DNA from: Undaria pinnatifida
Taxonomy: Eukaryota > Sar > Phaeophyceae > Laminariales > Alariaceae
Direction of reading: 5' to 3'
Length of the DNA stretch: 64,000 nucleotides
Assembly (NCBI GenBank): GCA_012845835.1
Contig: JABAKD010000007.1
Span: forward strand, 5,409,358 to 5,473,357
In this document: positions 30,190-41,300 of the stretch, one piece after another
How the letters are laid out: the number at the start of each line of letters is the position of its first letter
Numbering within the stretch: position 1 is the first letter of the stretch
The notes under the pieces: generated by a model
Told to the model about the DNA's origin: nothing
Database searches by the model: none
The model's input: the letters and a program-made list of their open reading frames with translations, nothing else
Program-made: the position numbers and the translations under genes

Positions 30190-32142
30190 TACACAGCTGT
30201 GGGATCGAAGATTTCGTTGAAACTTATCTTTGCAAGCCGTGTGTGATACAGTAGAGGTGGCCATTTATCGTGGCAAGCTGAATAGTGAAGTGCCCTGAAT
30301 AGTGGCATAAAAATATCCTGGCAAAATCTCAACCCGATTATAGTGGCACTTTCTCATTATTGAGGACGAGGCCCTCAATAGTGGCATGTTGGGCATCCCA
30401 CACACCCAATGGTGGCAGTTCCAAACAGCGGGCCCCCACTACTGCTGGACCACACCTGCCCACACGCACCCTCAGCAGTGGGCGCCACTCGTATCATGCC
30501 AGCTTGTTCGGACCCAGAACTGTGTAAACTCCCAAACCGACCACTGGGAGAGAAGGACGGCGCGGATGTCGCCTTGGCTGCGGTGGCCGGCCACATGGAA
30601 TATGTGGTGAACCAGAGGAGGAGGGCGGCAGAGAAATACACCGCGTCTGCGACCCGTGCATCGCCAAGAAGCAAGAGACACCCGACTCCTCGAATCAGCC
30701 TAAGCGTGCCTGGAAGGCCGTGGAGGAATGGGCCGGGTTGGAGGAGCAAGCCGAGTTTGCTGACACTCTGTCTAAAGACGCAGAAGAGATTTTCATGGAG
30801 AAGGTTAACAACACATACGAGGAAGAGGCGGACAGTCACGACGAGCCAGACAATGCCAAATATTCTGAGAGCGCGGGGGGGTGGGGGGAAGAAGGCGCCG
30901 CCGTCGTTCGCGGAACTGGCTGAACGTTTTGGTCCTCTAGAACAGTACGCAGAGTCGTGCGGCATTGGCGAAGCCGGGCATTACCTCCGCAAAACGAAGA
31001 TGGTGTGTTCTTCGCAGCGCACTCCGCCAGACCGGCACGGCAGATGGGCATTAGAACGTTTGCCGACTCCTAGTGCAACCAGTCGGCTGACGCCTACACC
31101 AAAAGTGCTCGTACGTAGTTGCAGAGCATCGTGGCGGTTGGGTTGATGCGCCGGGGTGGAGAGCGTTTGGCTCTTCAAACTTGGTCGCTTCAGTTGTTCG
31201 CGTCTCTGCGTTGCTGTTGTCATTTCTTCTGCGTGTGTTGAACCCCATGTTACATGGCCCGCCGGACAAAACACAAATGTGTGCCTCCTTCAGTACGTTT
31301 GGGCGTGGTTTCGGTGGTCTGCCTGCACTGAAAAATGAAAAATAGGTTTTGACCGCAGAAGGCTCGGCGACCCTTGGATAACCAAGTGTCATTTTATGTG
31401 TTTTATGCGGATACTGCTGCACACAAATGCTCAACCACGAGGAGTGCAGCAGGTACCCGCATGTAACAGCGCATGCGTGTGTAGATCCAATGAACCGCTG
31501 TCGATATCGTGAACATCCTAGCTTCTTAGTCGATATAGTGGCAATATTGCCACTATTATTGGCCTTGCAATGGTGGCAATGGTGCCACTATATCGAATAG
31601 TGGCACTGCCCCGAATAGTGGCACCATTTGGTCTTGCCCCTATATGCCACTATAAAGGGCCACCTACTGAATAGCAAAACTGATTCGCAAGCTTACCACA
31701 CGATTCACTATAACATAGGTTTCATGATAGAGCTGTGCCGATTATCCTATAATACGGGTATATCCAGTTACCCTATCCCTGCATGGCAATGCGCCAGAAA
31801 GCGTTCCAAGTGGTTACCTGATATTACAATTGACTTGCTTATCAGATATATAGTCAGACACCCCGGTCATTCGACTTACAGGATTCACTTAATAATAAAG
31901 TGATGCATTTCCTTTCACGGCTGTTAGATTTTGTCCCCCTCAAAAACGGGTTGTATAGTTTCCGCGCACAGCCTGACTAACATCACCCTGTTGACCCTAA
32001 TAGCTACACTGTAGTTGCAAGGGGAGTCGCCGACCAATATTGTTAGTGAGGACACACAACCCGTAATACGCGCGATCGGAGTATCACACACAGCTTGCAA
32101 AAAGAGTTTCGACAAAGTAATCGATCTTACAGCTGGAGCGTG
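30190..32142. mobile_element. R1 element interrupted by the TA-flanked transposon
   Basis: The left arm is cut after 60 bp (30190-30250: CACAGCTGTGGGATCGAAGA, TTGCAAGCCGTGTGTGAT). The TA-flanked element follows. The right arm (31874-32142, minus) is a full R1 arm ending CTTACAGCTGGAGCGTG. Sequence 31667-31873 is unassigned. Confidence 0.6.
30254..31664. mobile_element. 1.41-kb TA-flanked inverted-repeat DNA element
   Basis: Inverted ends: left GAGGTGGCCATTTATCGTGG, right (reverse complement) GGTGGCCCTTTATAGTGGCA. Both are flanked by TA (30252-30253 and 31665-31666), as expected for a Tc1/mariner/pogo-like TA duplication. Subterminal regions on both sides carry many ATAGTGGCA copies in both orientations (about 30280-30420 and 31530-31650). 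Plus-strand ORFs inside (30409-31146, 245 codons; 30720-30923, 67 codons) show protein-like blocks (FADTLSKDAEEIFMEKVNNT, PPSFAELAERFGPLEQYAES), but in two frames and with no DDE transposase motif. It is probably a defective or non-autonomous copy. Confidence 0.65.
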
Positions 32143-33300
32143 TTTTAATTTTAATAATATAGTCAGGCGTGGTTGATCCATTATACGGCAGGTGCACACC
32201 CAAATGGCTAACCGCCCTAATGGTTGTCTATACCTCAGGTGGCACCATCGTGTATTCGTCCAGGCGATCTGCAACGAATTCACACCAGCGTATGAATAGC
32301 ATGCGGCAAGTAGCATCCGTATTGCTTAGAATATACCAAAAATATTAATAGTAGGGCTGTGAGTCGGCACGACTTATATCGTCGACTAGTTAGTAGTTAA
32401 AGTAATAGTCAGTCGTGAAACGGAGGCGCAGACTCTCCGACTTACTGCGTTCCTTTAAGTGTGGGAATACTTTTTTAATGCGGGGTATAGCTCCTAATGT
32501 AAACTGCTGCGGGCTGCGGATACCCCTAACATGCTTCGTGACACTGCAGCGCACAGCGGCGGGAGATCCACACACACGCACACATGGCGTAACAGCCTAT
32601 TTTTCTCGACGGCGCCGACGGCGTCAGCCCTGGCGCACCCAATCCCATCGCTGAGGGCGGAGTTTCCGCCGGCGACGTTGTCGCCATCATCGGCCCGCGG
32701 ACCACCTTGGCGAGTGCACGCAACCCCGAAACGGTGCTCTGCCTCGTGAAGCATAACAGCGCCGCAGCATGCTGCTAAGATCCGAAACCCGTCATGGATT
32801 TTTTTAATGGTACACCTCAAGGGCTCCCTCCATGACATAGCCGTTTGTAGGCTTGGCGAGACGAACGGCAATGTCGGCAATGCCGAGGGTGGGTTCGAAT
32901 CCCCTACCCATTTGAGGCAGCACCTGGACACGGAGGGGAAAGGGCATCGCGAGGCCCTGAAGGAACATGAGGCGCGTGAGGCAGGTATCAAAGGCCGAGG
33001 CAGTGGCGGGGTCTCGAGCGAGAAGGATGCGGGGAGAATCATTGCCCACATGGACGGCGTCAAGCCATTCACTACAAGATGGTTCGGTTCATCGTCGACA
33101 ACTCTAACAATCGATGGTTTAGGACTTGCGGTCGTCCTCGACGCGCGCGTTTCGCGCAAAGTTGGGGAAGACATTATTAAACGAATAACACATCGGAGGG
33201 GTGGAAGACATTTTCTTCTGGGGATAACTTTTGCGCCACTATCTTGGTGTTGATGAGTTTTTCACTTTTTCACTCGTATCCCCGCCAGGTAGTATTGCGA
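32143..33300. other. Unassigned; open frames on both strands, none recognised
   Basis: 32494-33174 (minus, 226 codons) and 32807-33253 (plus, 148 codons) overlap. The plus frame has a charged helical block (EGKGHREALKEHEAREAGIK) and TIDGLGLAVVLDARV. A further plus frame at about 32600-32760 reads GGVSAGDVVAIIGPRTTLAS. No family is recognised, and the true coding strand cannot be decided. Confidence 0.25.
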
Positions 33301-33319
33301 CTCAAACATTTGCTGTCAC

Positions 33320-33880
33320 GTTCCTCTAGTAGTCCGTGAAAGATTTGCCTGGTTCATGCGCTATATTTCTCATTCTTTGTGCATTTCTTCTGTAAGCTGA
33401 AGCTTTCCTTATTTTTGTTCGAAACTTATGCGAATAAATGTAGTTGTTTCGCGCTTTTCTTGCGTAAAATGAAGCCAAACGGCGTATTTTTCGCACCTTG
33501 TGTGTCACGACGGCCGCCAATGGCGAGACGCGAAGATTCGGGATTTTGTGCGCGGCTGAATAGAACATGACTAAACTTTTTTTGACGTCTTACATTTCCC
33601 CCATTTTTCTTCCTCACTGCTGGCAGGTGCTCGGTGACGCTGCGGTGATTTCAGTACTGTAACGCACGCTCAAGATCACGGCCCGTCGTGACGCGTTCAC
33701 AGGTACCCCCTTCTGTGACTATCGACATACTGCCCCGAAGCTTTTCAAGTCTCCGAAGTATCGCCGTATGCGTGTGGGGTCTATCAGCGGTGCTACCTGG
33801 GATCGTCCTACCGCTCGTGCTACGTCTCCCACGCCTCCTCTGTTATCTCGAATCATAGTTGTGCAAATGTACGATAGCTT
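33320..33880 (-). pseudogene. DIRS-like element fragment: Gag C-terminus and RT start
   Basis: The minus strand reads YKLSYICTTMIRDNRGGVGD, then RRYFGDLKSFGAV (about 33880-33730). These correspond to YKLANTCTAMIAEKQGIVGD and QRYFGYLNRFGAV of the second copy at 48.2 kb. Further on, PNLRVSPLAAVVTHKVRK (33540-33480) is the RT start shared with 48.0 kb. The RT is cut immediately after, and A/T-rich unrelated sequence follows. Confidence 0.65.
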
Positions 33881-36015
33881 GTAAGGGGCATGTTCTCTTT
33901 CTTGTGCTTCGAGGTAATCTTCGAAGTCTTAATTTTTTTCTGCGTGACATTGCTGTACCATGCGTTCTGTTCTGTTTCGACTGAGGGACACACCATAAAG
34001 AAGCCGTGAGCGTACTGATCCGCTACTCCCCCGTCCATCAACCCGAAAGAACATGCTATTATCTGGTTGGTGCACGGACGGCTGGACTTGCCCGTGCTGT
34101 TCGTGCCACCGTGTCTGCTCTGCACGGTGCCTGTTGCTCCCACCTTAGCGGTGAAGGTGGTGCCGCCCCATACTGGTGAGGAGTACCCAACGGTACCTTC
34201 TGTACTGCTGTGTAGACTTGCCCTTACAGTTCGCGCCACTCTGCCAGCTCTGCGCTGTGCCTGTGCTCCCACCTTAGCGGTGGGTGTTTGCCCCCCCATA
34301 CTGGTGGGGGGTACCCAACGGCATCTTTTGTGTGGGGATCCTGCTGTTCTGAATAGCCGCACCGCTCTTCTGATTTCAGCCTTCTGCATGAACGATCCTG
34401 CTTCGATCCGCGTGGAAGTGGGGTAAACTGGTCCCCTGGTCAAGCTGGCTTTCACTATTGTGTGAGTATTCCGTGAAGCCGACACTGTCTCGGATTTCGA
34501 CGAAACGGGGAGACCTGCAGCCCCTCTGTTCACTCCAAGCCTGATGTGCTGAACCTTCTGCGATCTCGATTTCCCGATTCGACAGCAAGTGGGGGAATCT
34601 GCAGCCCCTCTATTCAGACGTACAGGGGGTCGTCGCTATACTGGGAGGTCAAACTCTTCCCCTCGTCCCTTCTATCAAGTACTCATTTCTTCTGGTTTGT
34701 CACTGATGCGTACTGGTACGTGGTACTGTGCTGACAACCTGACTTCTGAGTTGTGGTGTCTTCCTGTTTCTGCGTACACTCTGCTTCAAACCTTCTGCTG
34801 TTTGGCTCCCTGCAATTTTTACTCGGAATCTGACTCTCACCGTGAAACAGGGCCGGCGACACTGACCCGGGCTGGAATTGGTGCGTGGAGGAATTCCGCG
34901 CACCTCCTGGCGTTTGGGAATTCGATCCATTTTTCTTGCGCCCCTGCCCCCCCTTCGGTCGGCCCTGCCTGATGGCAGAGCCCGTACTGTCAGTTGCTGC
35001 CAGGCCCCCGTCCCGCGCAGCCCCTCCCGAGGGGCTCCGTCCGTGCCCCATGCCGCGAAGTTTCGACAGTAGTGCGCGACGCTCGGTGGGCGCTGCCCTC
35101 CGCCTCCCCATTCTGCTCCCGTCTCCCCCGCTGCCGCGGCGGCGGCGGGGGAGGCGGTGGTGGCGGTGGGTAGGCTTGCTGTGGCTGCGGCTGCTGCTGC
35201 GTGGGGACTTGGTGGGCAAATAAACAGTTCACCCGTGGGCACGGGACCCAGTGTCACGCGTAGTCACACACCCCGGGTGGAGTAGAGCGGTCCTGCATGC
35301 GAGCCTTAAATGTAGCAGGCAACCCGCTGCGGCCGACCCGACCTTGCGTAAGGGTCATACGCTGGCCCCCCGCGCATGGGGCTCCTTTCCTTCCCCCCCC
35401 GACCGAGCCTGCTGCCTTGTCGGGCGGCTGCCTATCAATATCCTTGTGTTCCCCGCGACTGGCTGCGACGGCTTCCTCCACCAGCTCCCTCAGCCGCGTG
35501 AAGGTCGGCGTGAGCATGGGTACCCCCGTACCGGCGGCGTCGCGACCGCAGTCATTGCGTCCTTCAGGCCGCCGCTAATTGCTTTTAGTAGCAGCTTGTG
35601 GACCTTGGCCGAGTAAAGGATGACGTTGCTGAAATGGCGCCGGAGGTAGACCTCCACCGACCTCTGCACTGCCTTCAGCTCGCCCCGCAAGTGGCTTAAC
35701 CTGCCTTTGCAGGCCGCTTGTGCTCCCTCCATGCCATATTCGAGGGTTTACATGAAAGCCGCGACGGCAGGCATCACCAGGGTCGTCTCGCCTGCTGGAA
35801 CTGAGGGGAAGAAGTCTTCGATCGCGAATTCAGACACAGCCTTGAGTTGCGTGATGACCTTTCCAGATACGTGGGCCACCTTGACGAGCACCAGGAGGAG
35901 GAGGGCACGATTGATGTCCTCCGACATGTTATAACCTCCGCGGGACATGAAGAACTCTAATCCTTCTTTGGAACGGAAAAGGTCAGCGGCCTGTTTGGCG
36001 TTGCCCTTGACTCCC
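33880..36015 (-). pseudogene. DIRS-like Gag, N-terminal and middle parts, broken
   Basis: The minus strand upstream of the fragment above. The best block is 36015-35490: AKQAADLFRSKEGLEFFMSR, MSEDINRALLLLVLVKVAHV, FAIEDFFPSVPAGETTLVMP, one in-frame stop at 35745-35747, then AACKGRLSHLRGELKAVQRS and LRRHFSNVILYSAKVHKLLL. The two pieces are in one frame, so only that stop separates them. Then come Ala/Pro/Arg-rich sequence (35260-34700) and a ~128-bp tandem duplication at about 34083-34338 (CTCCCACCTTAGCGGTG in each unit). Assignment to the DIRS-like element rests on contiguity and orientation. Confidence 0.5.
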
Positions 36016-36140
36016 TTAGTTGCCGCACCCTGCTAGAGGGCGTCTGGAGGCGCAGAGGGCTGCTGCCCTTCCATTGCCCCCTCCCGCCCATGGGGCCATC
36101 AAGCCCCTCAGAGGTGCACCGCCCGGGGCCTGGGCGGCCA

Positions 36141-36178
<38 letters not shown>

Positions 36179-37199
36179 AGCGGCTGCTGCTTCTGCAGTA
36201 GCGGCTGGGCTTGATCGTTCTCCACGCAGGCCAGCCGTCCCACGATCGCCTGTTGGGTCACCAGTACCTGCTGGAGAAGGATAATTAAGGCTCTGGGGCT
36301 ACGGGGGCATTCGCGACCGCCCCCCCGCCTTGGCAGTTGCTTCCTGCCGGCATGATGCCGATGGGGGGAGGTAGGGGCTGGTCACCCCCGGGCCTACCTC
36401 GTACACCAATGACATTTGCTCCTCCGTCCTATGTAGGAAGTCGATCAATTGTGATTGGCATGCTGTCGGCCCTTTTGCTACGAGGTCACGCCGGTGCTAC
36501 CACGACTACGGTCTATAACCAGGGCAGCGGGTGGTCTCGTGGCTGGACGCTCTGCCCATGGGCTATCGTCTCGTCTGTCTAGCATCCCCGTTATTTCGGA
36601 ATTATGAAACGCCTCCACCAAACCCCACATTCCAGGCGGAAGGTTACATTATTGGTTCACGATATATCACTTTAAGAACCTTTGTCCGTTCCAATGCTGG
36701 GCCAGCTCGTACGCAAAATATTTTTGCACCATTTTATTTTCCCTTCAATTTGCTCAAACTTTGTCATGTGTCATGGTTCAGTTTTTCTTACTCTTTCTTC
36801 TCCTTCCTTGGACGTATGTAGTGGTACTCCGAGTGGGGGATGCGTGGTTGGTCGGTGTTGGGAAGTGTGCTCCTCATGGGTGCCGGTGTGTTTGGTTGGT
36901 CTCATCATGGCTCGCTGGATAGACTCAAAGCGTATGCATTATTTCCGTACATAAAATACTAAAAGACAGACATAACAGGGCTGCAGGGTAGCACAGGGTA
37001 GCGCAGGGTGGAGCAAGGTAGTGAGATGAGGGGCGTCCTACTTGTCCCATCATTGTCACCTACATTACCGCCAATGTATGACGACCTTGACGTGAATGTA
37101 ACATCTAATATCACGTGGTTTTACCTCAACCATGACATGGTTTCACGTCGAATCTATAAACTATCCTTCTACGGAGGGCGCTCCATTACACTAGGCCAC
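36016..37199. other. Mostly unassigned; CAG/CTG microsatellite
   Basis: (CTG)n/(GCT)n lies at about 36144-36178 (encoding poly-Gln on the minus strand in a frame offset by one from the Gag block, so possibly its N-terminus). The rest has no recognisable gene. GGGTAGCACAGGGTAGCGCA at about 36985 is a short direct repeat. Confidence 0.4.
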
Positions 37200-40100
37200 C
37201 TTGAATAGTCGATCACATGGCAATCAAAGGATGCCAACAACACATCCACAATTGGAAAGGCGGGGTATATATATATAACACCAGTAGCAATCGGCCAACG
37301 AAAACACGAAGGGCGCGGCCACTGAGCGCAAGGATGCGGAGGGAGCCAAAGAGGAAGATATTGACGCGGAAACAATGTCGGAAGATAAGAAGGGAACACG
37401 TGTCAAGCTGTGAAGGCCAGACAATGTTACGGCCTGAAGCGTAATAATGCTGATGGGGCGGGCGATAGGTCCATTTGCCGAAATACAAGAGAGAAAGAGC
37501 AAGGAACACTGCCTAAAAGAACGTCAGAGTCCGCTTTGTTGGAAATGGAAATATGACGTGTGGCCGTCGGTTGGACGGTGAAATGGAAGCAGTCAAGACG
37601 CGAAGAATCACGCAAGCTTCGGGCCATTGGTCGAAAGGCAGAAGAGCAAGAGCCTGAAACGAGAGGAAACAAAGAACACCGTCTAAAACAATGCCAGGGT
37701 CTCTACGAAGGTTGGACGTGGAAGGCTGACGTGGGACCATTGGTCGAAAAGGAACAACTATAAAGAACCAATACGCTGAGGTGTAACGGAAGCACAGGGG
37801 GCGTAATGTGGGACATAGGAGGCTAGCATAAGGCCCTTGGTCAAACGGTAGAACGGAAAACAAAGGCTACCGACACAAATCGCGAAAACGCAGAGAAAGA
37901 CAACACCTAAGCAGTGGAACAGACAACACCAAAATGGTACTACTGGAGGCGTGTGTGATGCGCCGAAAAAAAGCTGAACCGGGGGGCAACAGTGGAGTAC
38001 CCTTAGAAGCTATCTGAGTACAGTACCAGCAAAACGGAAAGAAATAAGTGGTGAGGTCACCTGCCAAAGCAATTCTCCAAACAGACACAGAAAGACGGAG
38101 GGTACTATCGGAAGCCGGAAAGAGAGTCGACATATGACGCATTGAGAGGCTAACTGATTACGGGAAAAATGCCAGCAAACGTAGCGACGCTATTCAACCA
38201 CAACAAAGCAAGCCAAACATGGGGTCAACAAATAGATACTCGTTCAGCTCGAAGCAGCGCGGGAAATTTTTAGCTCCAGAAAAAATGTAGGGAACAGAGA
38301 AGACAATACGAATAAAGCCGCAGCTACTTTTCGTCGGGGACACGGGGTCACCAACGTGGAGCAACCCTGAAAGGTGTCCGACAAAAGTGAACGGAAGGGC
38401 AGGAAGTAGGAAAATCGTGTCGCAATAACAACGTACTGCAGCCTGACAAAAAAAAATGAGGGTCAATAGCGAGTAACCTTGTAAGGCTACTTTAAGAAAG
38501 CGAGCAACACTAGGTACGCAGCGGAGGCATTCCTCCGAAAACGATTTCGATGAAAAAACATCATAAAAGGGGGTCAACAGGAAACGACCTATGCGGACTG
38601 CGAAGCCAAGCTGGGGTCAAAACGTGGGACCGATGTGCAAACGTGGAACCGATGCGACAAGTACGACAACAAGTCAAGAGAAAAACGGGGGCCAAGGGGG
38701 GACGGCCCGTGGACTGCACATTCAGGACGGGCTCTAAGGCCATGATTAAGGCCGGTGCCGGTAACACCCCATGGGCAACTATGCCGAAACGAAACAAGAT
38801 AAAGTGGTCGAGAGAAGCAATACCTGTTAGCTGCAAAGCCGGGACGGGGGCCAGTGTCGTTGGACCGTAGGGGTAGGGGTGCCGAGAGAAAAGGGTAAGA
38901 AATAATGGTTCAGGGGAATAGATCAGCTGGCTACGAAGCTAGAACGGAGCTCGACAACAAGGGGCCCTTGGGGGTAAGTACAACCAAACAAGGTAGGGCC
39001 CAAAGAGAGCCGACAGATGGGCTGGAGAGTCAGCACGGGACCGCTGACGTGGGACCAAAATGGGGCTTTCGATGTGAAGCTAGTGGTCGACAATATGGGA
39101 CCATAGACGGTAGAAATAGCTGGGATGCAGTATTACTAAGTGGCTTGGGCAAACGTGCAGCGATATTAGACGTGAGAAGAAGTACGCCAAGAAGCAAGAA
39201 AGGTCCGACAACTAAAAGGAAGTATGCCAAGGGGCAAGGAAAAGTCCAACACCAACAAAAGAAAGGGGGTATTCTTCGCCAAAAACGAAGCTGAATAACG
39301 CGGAAAGCATCCATGTTGTCACCAAGCACATATGGCGAGGTGGGGACGAGACGACGGAAAACCTCAACATGGTTCGGAAACGCCATGGTTCGTCGGCTTG
39401 CACGAAACGTGGGCAGGCTACGTCGGCGGTAGAAGACGGAAGCGAAACCTCAATGGTGAACACTCGTACTGTAGATAGTAGAACAACTTGGGCACAAGTT
39501 CCAAGACCAAGGCGACCTTGAACATCACCGGAAAACGAATAAATGCAACCCTTTGAATGCGGCAAAGAAGACAGAAGGCATTCTACTACGTTAGAACGTT
39601 GTTAGAGCCTCAATGATAGTCACGCATTAAGAGGGTACTCTGGGGAGTCACGAGGCGCGACAACACTGACTATACTGGTACCTGCCAGGTAGAATTGCAC
39701 TGAAGACAGTAGGGCCCGAATACAATACGCGAACCACGCGTTCGTGAACGGATTTTATCTAGAAGAAAGGAGAGAAGGCAACCACTGTCGATAGCTGTGC
39801 ACAGCTATAACCACTAAGGAAAAAGCGTATCCAGAAACAACAGGAAAACAAATAATACCCGGGTTGAATGGACGCGAAAGCGGAAGGTATGGGTTCCGAA
39901 AATGAACGAACGCCAGAGTTGGGAGAAAATACGGTCCGAAAATGCACACACTGCAGAAGGGAGGGGGTGGACGTTCCCATCCGGCCCATAGTGCAGGGGG
40001 AAGGAAAACCAAGATAGAAAAACAAGCTAACACGATATGTTTTCAACTCATACCGCGAGAGCGGTGAAAACGGGGTGTTAACACAACGGAGGACCCAGAA

Positions 40101-41300
40101 AATGCGCGAAGGAGCACGCACATGGTGCAGACCATATTTCGGCTGAGAAGGAACCAGACAAAACTGTGTACGATGTCGCGGGCTGATATCGTAAGCCAGA
40201 CAGAGGGAGGGGTCAAATGACGTATAACTTTATAACTACTAGCGGAGCGCATTCACAGCGTGCAATCGAAGGTCAGGCTAATGAGGACCAACCGAAACTA
40301 TCATGGCTTCGGGGGTTGATATTATGAAGAAGCCTAGAGAGGGGGGTCGTGAACAATCGAAGGACCCGATATTACTAGCAAAGAAATGATGCCTTGAAAC
40401 TTAGAATTTTTGCCTACTATAGAGCCATTCCCATTGAAAGCTAAGCAACGAAAATGGGGGAAAACATACGCGAAGGCGCTTGGATGTCCGAGTGAGAAAA
40501 GGGGACTTGCGCAGGGCGATTTGAAACAAACAAGGTGGACAACACGCCTCAATAAGCACTTACTGCGTGAGTAGCGCAGAAAACAGAAGAAGGGCTAGAG
40601 CACATATACCACAGTGGTAAGATAAAAAGTACGACGCCCTCAATAAATACCTATGGCGTACGTAGAACAAAAAAGTTGAGGAAGGGCTGATACAAATATG
40701 TCATTGCGGTAAGAAAACAAATATGACGCCGCAATAAGTACCAATAGCGTAGTGCAAAAATCAGAAGAAGAGCCAAGATGGGCATACCACAGCGGATTTT
40801 GAGACATGCACGACGCCCAAATATTCACCTATTCCGTAACTAGTGCAGAAAGCAAGGGAAATGCCAACGAAAATAGCTCATATCGGTTTCGCGGGCTGCG
40901 AGACAAGAGTATGCTGAACCGACGGGAGGAAACGAAAACACGGCAGGTTTTCGGCCAAGTTACGAAAACGGGGCAGGCTAATCCGTCAGGAACACGAAGA
41001 CGGAACCATCACAATTTCGGCCTGGTTACGAGAATGAAGCGAATTATATCGGTGGATGAAAGGCCAGGATAGCACACCGACACAAACACGCAAACATTCG
41101 TACGTGCTGGTCAAATGTGGGACAACCCGAAAAGTCATGGCAAAGAAGAGGCACCTTGATACAAAATGAAAAAGGACATCAAACCCAAAAGAAGAAATCA
41201 ATACGAGTATGTCTATGCGCACAAAACAAATCGCATGACGAATCCCAAGAAGGAACTCAAGCAACATGGTTAGGGGGAGGGACAACAAGACAAAAGGGTG
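37200..41300. repeat. A/G-rich, T-poor degenerate tandem repeats
   Basis: The plus strand is strikingly poor in T. Recurring words include CCATTGGTCGAAA at about 37624, 37738 and (as CCTTGGTCAAACG) 37832. The clearest array is 40541-40855, four ~90-bp units with GACGCC-CAATAA-TACC-AT-GCGTA-T, then GCAGAAA-CAGAAGAAGAGC. 39180-39260 holds a ~43-bp repeat (AGTACGCCAAGAAGCAAGAAAGGTC). T depletion removes stop codons from the minus strand, which explains the many hydrophobic or Ser/Phe-rich minus-strand ORFs. Confidence 0.6.

Noticed and set aside
32494-33174. 226-codon minus-strand ORF as a recombinase or RT piece
   Set aside because: No catalytic motif, and an overlapping plus-strand frame is equally protein-like, so no assignment was made.
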